DNA of 10,030 bases. Origin: an uncultured Lachnospiraceae bacterium (GTDB lineage: Bacteria > Bacillota > Clostridia > Lachnospirales > Lachnospiraceae). Within the stretch, counting starts at the first letter, position 1. Every line of letters starts with the position of its first letter. The notes beneath the pieces were generated by a model. It did not search any database and was not told the DNA's origin. It saw only the letters and a list, made by a program, of their open reading frames with translations. A program made the position numbers and the translations under genes. The stretch spans positions 1-10,030 of the forward strand of contig CAJTSL010000084.1 in the NCBI GenBank assembly GCA_910578845.1, given 5' to 3'. Shown here in pieces: positions 5,543 to 10,030 of the stretch.

Positions 5543-7315
5543 TCATAGTTCGTCGCCGCTTATAACCGTGGCTAGCTCCTCATGTGTATATTTGCTTAAT
5601 ACGCCGTGACTGTATTCTGAAAGGGCTTTATGTGTACCGGCGCTTTTTAGGAGTGATTCATACATGGGGTAAAAACGGTACATTGTAATAGAGGTCGTAT
5701 AACCAGAGAAGTCATGAGAGATAGAGGATATGACATATTGATGTTCTCTGTCGGCATCGCTTCTTTTGTAAGATACTTTTTTGTTCACATCCAGGAATGG
5801 CAGGAGAGCAGTTGTAATGGAGATATTGTCGGTTAGCCGGCAATTCTTCCAGTTTTCCCATTTTGCCCTGTCCGCCGCCAAATCGTCAGATGTGATATTC
5901 TCATATTCGCCGCCTGTCTTAACGTCCGGTATTTCCCCTAGCTTTTCTACCGTGAAAGGAGAATTAGCGATAATTGTCATATCGACACGGTCGCAGTTAT
6001 AGAATGCCTGGAAATATTCTTTGGAATATAGCTCATATTCTTTCTCGTCAGGGCCTGTTACGTATTTCCCGCTTTTCCTGCCGTTTGTGAGGACATTGAT
6101 CGCATGGACTTGGTACTGCCCTAACAGATATGCTTTGATGACGTCTTGTTTATCAACGTGCTGTTTCTTGATCTGGAAGGAATATACTTTGTTCGGCTTT
6201 AACTCGTCTGCCTTGATTGGCTTCTCGGTTGCTTCGTTATAGATTCCTATTACGCCTAACTGGTTTATCTTCATTTGCGCGTTTGCCTGGTTAGGAGCCG
6301 GGATTTTGATGCTTATGATATCGCCGTTGTAGTATCCTTCTTGATATCCCGCAATAGAAGCTGTATAGATGTTGCCAATATAAGAGCATTCTTCACTGTA
6401 GTAATCGGTGTCGATGGTCTTGCCCCAGATTTCACAGATGTTGCGTACAGTAGACATATCAAACGAAGTGTTCTCTGATATTACGACTCTTTGCAGGAAA
6501 CTGTTATCCAGATAGATATCGTCTTCATAGCAAAGAGGCTTCAATTGGCAGACAAATGTGTTATTTTCCATGTCAAAGAACATTTCGTAGTAGGGATATA
6601 AGTCGCGGAAAGTAGACAGGATAGAGAGGACGCTACAGCCGGAAGCAAATTCCTGGTCAAAGGGGATTGCGTCCCATGTTGTGTTTTCTTCGCGGTATGC
6701 CTGCCAGTTGTCATTATATTCGGGCATTGCCTTATATTCACCGATATCGTCTATCCTGTGATTGGTAATGTGTGCGAACTTTTCCAGCGTCTCGATGACG
6801 GCATTGCGGATGGTATTATACTTGATCGGCTCGCCTGTCTCCGGGTTTTCCTGATAGGCAGGATAAAGGATCGTGAGCGCGCCTAGTTGTCCATTCTTCG
6901 AACCGTCGAGCTTCTTCATGAAATCAGAGCAGTTAATGGTCAGTTCATTTGCTGCCGCATCATAAGTGCCTGACGTATCGGTATAGACGTAATAGCCAAG
7001 GGGATAATAGCGATATTGTTTAGTCCTGGGGTCATATAATCCGACAGACATCCGGATATCGTTGTTGAGCCATAATAAACTGTTCTCCGATAAGGTTATT
7101 TTGTCCTTCAAGGTAGGATGGATGGTAAAATTGGCAGTGCGCCGCAAGTCGGATTCACCGTTTATGGATACGCTGCCGCTTGTGATACTGCATTCCAGGG
7201 TGCCGATAATCTGTAGCTTATCGTCAAGCGCCTCGATTTTCAGGCGCATTGTCTGGGGAGCCGCTGATTGTTGGAGAACAATCAACAGGTCTTCTTGTGT
7301 AATGATATCAGACAT
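5543..7315 (-). CDS. DUF5048-type baseplate/tail protein
   Basis: This 590-aa protein probably forms the tail tip or baseplate hub on which fibres sit. Residues 20-145 carry the features I associate with DUF5048 proteins: MRLKIEALDDKLQIIG, a Gly/Ser strand SITSGSVSINGESDLRRT, LLWLNNDIRMSVGLYDPRT, YYPLGYYVYTD and LTINCSDFMKKLDG. The remainder is a long beta-rich region (about 220-560) without obvious enzymatic motifs, signal peptide or membrane segments, ending in a polar helix-rich tail (KSAGTHKALSEYSHGV). Its ATG at 7315 lies inside the 3' end of the preceding gene (8-bp overlap) and the weak site GGTGGAG sits only 2 nt away, so translation likely depends on coupling. The tail fibre follows after 12 bp, consistent with a fibre-docking role. 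Confidence 0.85.
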   Translation of the reverse strand: MSDIITQEDLLIVLQQSAAPQTMRLKIEALDDKLQIIGTLECSITSGSVSINGESDLRRTANFTIHPTLKDKITLSENSLLWLNNDIRMSVGLYDPRTKQYRYYPLGYYVYTDTSGTYDAAANELTINCSDFMKKLDGSKNGQLGALTILYPAYQENPETGEPIKYNTIRNAVIETLEKFAHITNHRIDDIGEYKAMPEYNDNWQAYREENTTWDAIPFDQEFASGCSVLSILSTFRDLYPYYEMFFDMENNTFVCQLKPLCYEDDIYLDNSFLQRVVISENTSFDMSTVRNICEIWGKTIDTDYYSEECSYIGNIYTASIAGYQEGYYNGDIISIKIPAPNQANAQMKINQLGVIGIYNEATEKPIKADELKPNKVYSFQIKKQHVDKQDVIKAYLLGQYQVHAINVLTNGRKSGKYVTGPDEKEYELYSKEYFQAFYNCDRVDMTIIANSPFTVEKLGEIPDVKTGGEYENITSDDLAADRAKWENWKNCRLTDNISITTALLPFLDVNKKVSYKRSDADREHQYVISSISHDFSGYTTSITMYRFYPMYESLLKSAGTHKALSEYSHGVLSKYTHEELATVISGDEL

Positions 7316-8240
7316 GGCTCCACCACTCGGGGCCTACATTGGAAAATCCCAGATAATACAAGTCTTCTTCTGAGTCGATATCTCCAACTTCAACCCATGA
7401 CCATGATATCTCACGATTATTGTATGTCTGGTTTGCCGTATCCGCGGGATTTGGCGTAATCTGGATGAGCCAAAGGCGCCCGTCTGGCAGCTTGAGGATT
7501 TTGGGTATGCCGTCACAGATATAATCCATGAATTCCCGTTGATAGCGGATACGTTCATAATCATGCTCTTTGGTATAAGCCAGTTCGCAGTTTTCTTCGT
7601 CTGCGAAAGGGACAAAGGCGCCGCTGCAATTCCCAGTGTCGTAATTTGCTAAGGTATTCCTTACGAAAATGGGGTATTTGCGGTTCAATAAGGTAACGGT
7701 GGAAGAGGGGAGATTGCGGGTAGTGTCACACAAGCCGTCCGTGAGATCGGTTCCCCAGACCGTGTTGCCTTCGATTAAGAACATTTTGGTAAAAGAAGCA
7801 GTCGCGCTTGTCTTAGCATAGATGCCTTCGCATCCGTATAAGACAGGGACGATGGCATATTCGACCGGCTGGCCGGATGCCACGAAATAGTCAGGATAGT
7901 TGATCATGAAATCTTCGAGTGAATTCACTTCCCTGACAGCAATGGTTTTCCAGGCAAAATGTCCTTGCGTCCTGCTCTTAAGGATAATATGGGATGTTGT
8001 TTCCAGATTCCAGTCTACATTTCCGGCGCTTGTATTATGATTGAATTTCGCCCATAGTATGGTGTCAAAATCCCATTCTTGTGGGCATTGGTTCGTTAGT
8101 ACGAAATCAGTTGCCTTGGATATGTATAAATCGTCGTATATCCCGTTCTTTAGTTCAATATAGTTGATGTTTTCTATGCCGGTAGGCGTAAGCGCACATG
8201 CGAATGCGCCACCGACGAAATTACTTCCGCATAAGTACAT
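7308..8240 (-). CDS. Tail-module structural protein, possible distal-tail/baseplate component
   Basis: This 310-aa protein matches no family I can name with certainty. It is beta-rich, with no membrane segments and unusually many Cys residues (4, 14, 52, 137, 171, 205, 218, 242). A central part (about 95-165) contains GQPVEYAIVPVLYGCEGIYA, and the C-terminal part (240-300) contains PKILKLPDGRLWLIQITPNP, WSWVEVGDIDSEEDLYYLG. The latter looks like the strand-rich ends of distal-tail-type proteins, as I recall them, which is weak evidence. Position between the FN3 protein and the DUF5048 baseplate protein supports a tail-tip role. The ATG at 8240 is 8 nt from GGAGGTGAT, which is formed by the last codons of the upstream gene. 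Its end overlaps the baseplate gene by 8 bp. Confidence 0.65.
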   Translation of the reverse strand: MYLCGSNFVGGAFACALTPTGIENINYIELKNGIYDDLYISKATDFVLTNQCPQEWDFDTILWAKFNHNTSAGNVDWNLETTSHIILKSRTQGHFAWKTIAVREVNSLEDFMINYPDYFVASGQPVEYAIVPVLYGCEGIYAKTSATASFTKMFLIEGNTVWGTDLTDGLCDTTRNLPSSTVTLLNRKYPIFVRNTLANYDTGNCSGAFVPFADEENCELAYTKEHDYERIRYQREFMDYICDGIPKILKLPDGRLWLIQITPNPADTANQTYNNREISWSWVEVGDIDSEEDLYYLGFSNVGPEWWSHV

Positions 8241-8245
8241 ATGCT

Positions 8246-9463
8246 CTAATCACCTCCAAACCATAAATCATCTATGATTGCATCTTGCGGTTCTGATCTG
8301 CCTAAATAGGATGTGTATAGATCTTTGCTTACAACGTAGGTCTCCCCGTCCGTATTGATCCAGGCGTCGTTATCGTGCATCAGGTGGCGGTCAGGCCTTT
8401 GTGTGCCATACCATAAATCACCTTCTTTGGCATCGCCAAGCTCAATGAAGACTTTGAGCTGGTAAACATTGTTCTTTCGCCTGACAGCAATTGTTACCAT
8501 GTCTGTATTGTTAAAGACTTGTTCGTCTGAGTACAGGAGATAATTGCTTACGCCGTTTGGCGCCATCAGACGGAAGCGCAATTTCCCTTCCGGATATATG
8601 CGGGAGCTTATAGTGATACCTGATCCCCCATTGCTCATTTTAAAGATGTCCGCATCCTGCCAGAGATGGATCCCTCTGATGATGAGCGTGAAATCATTCT
8701 CAATAAGAAAGCCTTCGTGATAATATAATGTCTTGTCAATGAGGTTTATCATCCCGTCTATATAGGAAAAAGTATCCGTACCATCATATTGGATGATGAT
8801 TAGATTCGTTGCGACTTGTATGCAGCCTTGCGATGGGTTTGGCGTCGCATAGATGCGGGCATAGGTGTTAGGGTTTTCGTATTTTACATTAATTTCAACG
8901 TAGCCGGTGTCCAGCTCCATGCCGTTGACTGTGACACCACGGCATCTGACATAGTAAACAGTATTATTATCCAGGCCTTTATAGGTGTAACCGATGTCAT
9001 GGGCATCGGTCATTTCACTGCTTTCTAAGAGTTGTTTCCTGGTAGCGTCATACAGATAGAAAACATATTTGCTGATGTCTTCCCAATCCTCGGAATAATA
9101 ACGGATAGTAGCGTGGAAAGATGAAGTGGTTATGTCCGCGTTCTCTGCTAAGCCCTCAAAGTAAAAATCAGGCGTCTTAAAGGTATAGAAGAGGACTTTA
9201 TTGGATAATGGGGACGGTATGTTCTCAACATCATATGTCTGCGCCTGGATCGTGTATTTGTGGTTATTGCTTAGCGTGCGTGCGGGTATGGTATGCCGTA
9301 GCGCGAACGAAGATATGGTATCGTCAAATACGACTGCGTTAGTATCGTTATCGTATATGATGATCCTGTTTGCATGTGCGCGGCTGCCTATCCAAGAGAG
9401 CGTGATTTCATAGTCTTTATCAGCATCAAATGGATGGATGCGCATGATCGTAGGTTTTGCCAT
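8246..9463 (-). CDS. Fibronectin-III and lectin-fold tail protein
   Basis: This 405-aa protein probably sits on the tail tip and may bind surface glycans. Residues 1-97 and 98-195 look like two fibronectin type III domains (ITLSWIGSRAHANRIIIYD, YTIQAQTYDVENIPSPLSN; then HATIRYYSEDWEDISKYVF, YKGLDNNTVYYVRCRGVTVNG). Residues 205-345 resemble a concanavalin A/LamG-type sandwich (TLYYHEGFLIENDFTLIIRG, GKLRFRLMAPNG, DMVTIAVRRKNNVYQLKVFI). A linker with GDLWYGT (349-354) leads to the terminal DDLWFGGD. I chose the ATG at 9463 over the GTG at 9472 because AGGAGG (9472-9477) overlaps that GTG and is 8 nt from the ATG. It follows the small 85-aa gene by 20 bp. Its last codons serve as the ribosome-binding site of the next gene. 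Confidence 0.75.
   Translation of the reverse strand: MAKPTIMRIHPFDADKDYEITLSWIGSRAHANRIIIYDNDTNAVVFDDTISSFALRHTIPARTLSNNHKYTIQAQTYDVENIPSPLSNKVLFYTFKTPDFYFEGLAENADITTSSFHATIRYYSEDWEDISKYVFYLYDATRKQLLESSEMTDAHDIGYTYKGLDNNTVYYVRCRGVTVNGMELDTGYVEINVKYENPNTYARIYATPNPSQGCIQVATNLIIIQYDGTDTFSYIDGMINLIDKTLYYHEGFLIENDFTLIIRGIHLWQDADIFKMSNGGSGITISSRIYPEGKLRFRLMAPNGVSNYLLYSDEQVFNNTDMVTIAVRRKNNVYQLKVFIELGDAKEGDLWYGTQRPDRHLMHDNDAWINTDGETYVVSKDLYTSYLGRSEPQDAIIDDLWFGGD
8249..8257 (-). promoter_or_regulatory. Shine-Dalgarno embedded in the C-terminal GGD codons
   Basis: GGAGGTGAT on the minus strand encodes the Gly-Gly-Asp end of the FN3/lectin protein and lies 8 nt before the ATG at 8240. The stop TAG (8246-8248) is between the two, so coupled translation is expected. 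Confidence 0.8.
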
Positions 9464-9471
9464 TTGTCTCA

Positions 9472-9477
9472 CCTCCT
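9472..9477 (-). promoter_or_regulatory. Ribosome-binding site that decides the FN3-protein start
   Basis: The minus strand reads GAAAGGAGGTGAGACAAATG. AGGAGG lies 8 nt before the ATG at 9463 and overlaps the alternative in-frame GTG (9470-9472), which is thereby excluded. Confidence 0.75.
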
Positions 9478-9483
9478 TTCAAA

Positions 9484-9741
9484 TTATACGATGCCGCAGA
9501 TATGAAGTTTTCCAATATTGCCCAGGGGTTCTTTCACCCAGACTCTTTGCATTTTCCGAAGCTTCATATCCGGTATGCAGCATTTGACGGTTCTGTCATT
9601 TCCCATATCATCTAAGATAATGTAGCCTTTTGGGGTAATTTCTTTGATGATGGATTCATAGGTGCGGTCAGTCTTATGAGCTGCAATGCGCCTGTCAATT
9701 ATTGTCTGGATAGAACGGAAGAGTTCTGTCTTGAAGTTCAT
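9484..9741 (-). CDS. Small tail-module protein, probable OB-fold-like beta-barrel
   Basis: This 85-aa protein has an N-terminal amphipathic helix (residues 3-22, FKTELFRSIQTIIDRRIAA) followed by the DRTYESIIKEIT motif and short strands (GYIILDD, RTVKCCIPD, QRVWVKEP, KLHICGIV). This helix-plus-barrel outline recalls small proteins in the same position of Clostridia and Bacillus prophages (DUF2577-like or related); assignment is by pattern only. Start ATG follows a perfect AAAGGAGGTGAT with 8 nt spacing. It lies 42 bp after the tape-measure gene and 20 bp before the FN3 protein. It is likely a tail-tip component. Confidence 0.6.
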   Translation of the reverse strand: MNFKTELFRSIQTIIDRRIAAHKTDRTYESIIKEITPKGYIILDDMGNDRTVKCCIPDMKLRKMQRVWVKEPLGNIGKLHICGIV

Positions 9742-9783
9742 TTGGGTTTATCACCTCCTTTCAGGAATGCTTCGGCGCCATGG

Positions 9784-10030
9784 TTATCGCATCATGCTTA
9801 GCTGTAGGGCGTCGAGGTGAAGGCCGCTGAATAGGTGGTTTATTTCAGCGCCGACTTGTCTGGCGACATCCCTGCTGGTAATGCCTGGGCAGGTTATATT
9901 GATATCGCCTATGGTGATGCTTGGCATGTTGTTGGTGACAATGTTGTTAGTATTTAAATGGTTGATCATTTCTTGCATTTGTTTGTCATGGGCAATCAGT
10001 GCGTTACCAGCCAGGTACCCGACATTGCCG
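9784..10030 (-). CDS. Tail tape-measure protein, C-terminal fragment (runs off the window)
   Basis: The frame is open to the window edge; the internal ATG at 9978 is not the true start, since upstream codons continue as GYLAGNALIAHDKQ. The visible 81 residues hold MQEMINHLNTNNIVTNN, then PSITIGDINITCPGITSRDVARQVGAEI and NHLFSGLHLDALQLSMM. I recall this IGDINITCPG...VARQVG...FSG ending from clostridial tape-measure proteins, which set tail length and act in DNA injection. Position at the head of the tail-tip genes agrees. The rest of the protein, where coiled coils and any lytic domain would lie, is outside the window. Confidence 0.75.
   Translation of the reverse strand, partial: GNVGYLAGNALIAHDKQMQEMINHLNTNNIVTNNMPSITIGDINITCPGITSRDVARQVGAEINHLFSGLHLDALQLSMMR

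Noticed and set aside
6541..6741. Minus-strand 66-codon frame inside the baseplate gene
   Set aside because: It is a shifted frame of the DUF5048-type gene, with no independent ribosome-binding site or recognisable protein.
7334..7615. Minus-strand 93-codon frame within the 310-aa gene
   Set aside because: Shadow frame; the 310-aa frame has the ribosome-binding site and the coupled end.
1..10030. CRISPR arrays, tRNA or rRNA genes, integrase or att repeats
   Set aside because: I looked for regularly spaced repeats, cloverleaf-type sequence, recombinase motifs and flanking duplicated cores, and found none.

Overview
The window is a siphovirus-type prophage tail module in a low-to-medium-GC Bacillota genome, most likely a Clostridia member of Lachnospiraceae type. 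This rests on strong AAAGGAGGTGA-type ribosome-binding sites, a DUF5048-like baseplate protein, and a fibre protein of a kind I recall from Lachnospiraceae prophages (MAINEVTVTGRKF N-terminus, GGADTVFPF linker). No database was searched. Every supported gene lies on the minus strand, so the operon reads from right (10030) to left.

The right edge holds the C-terminus of the tail tape-measure protein. Next come a small 85-aa tail protein, a fibronectin-III plus lectin-fold tail protein, a 310-aa unrecognised protein in the distal-tail/baseplate position, and the DUF5048-type baseplate protein. A 665-aa tail fibre follows, with a 'NPHAVSKEQVGLGNADNTSD' repeat, two tandem shaft modules and a pyocin-knob-like domain. 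After it come a small beta-rich protein, two small tandem paralogues, and, behind a 127-bp gap with a hairpin, a second short fibre-like protein. From tape measure to second small paralogue the genes are nearly contiguous: gaps of 5-42 bp or overlaps of up to 8 bp. Several ribosome-binding sites are embedded in the last codons of the gene before.

A long hairpin at 1460-1527 ends the tail operon. No holin, endolysin or integrase is visible, so the lysis genes lie elsewhere or are missing.

Left of the terminator is an unrelated transcription unit: a promoter whose -35/-10 spacer is filled by a 20-bp dyad (MerR-operator-like geometry), then a membrane-anchored alpha/beta hydrolase. The hydrolase stops before the expected catalytic Asp and His. 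The stop coincides with a GGGGACGGTTC sequence that resembles the end of an inserted repeat or IS200-like element, so the gene is probably a broken host gene or moron beside the prophage.

Most worth a second look: the WxGG(D/E) C-termini that double as Shine-Dalgarno sequences, the tandem small paralogues, the dyad-filled promoter, and the broken hydrolase junction.
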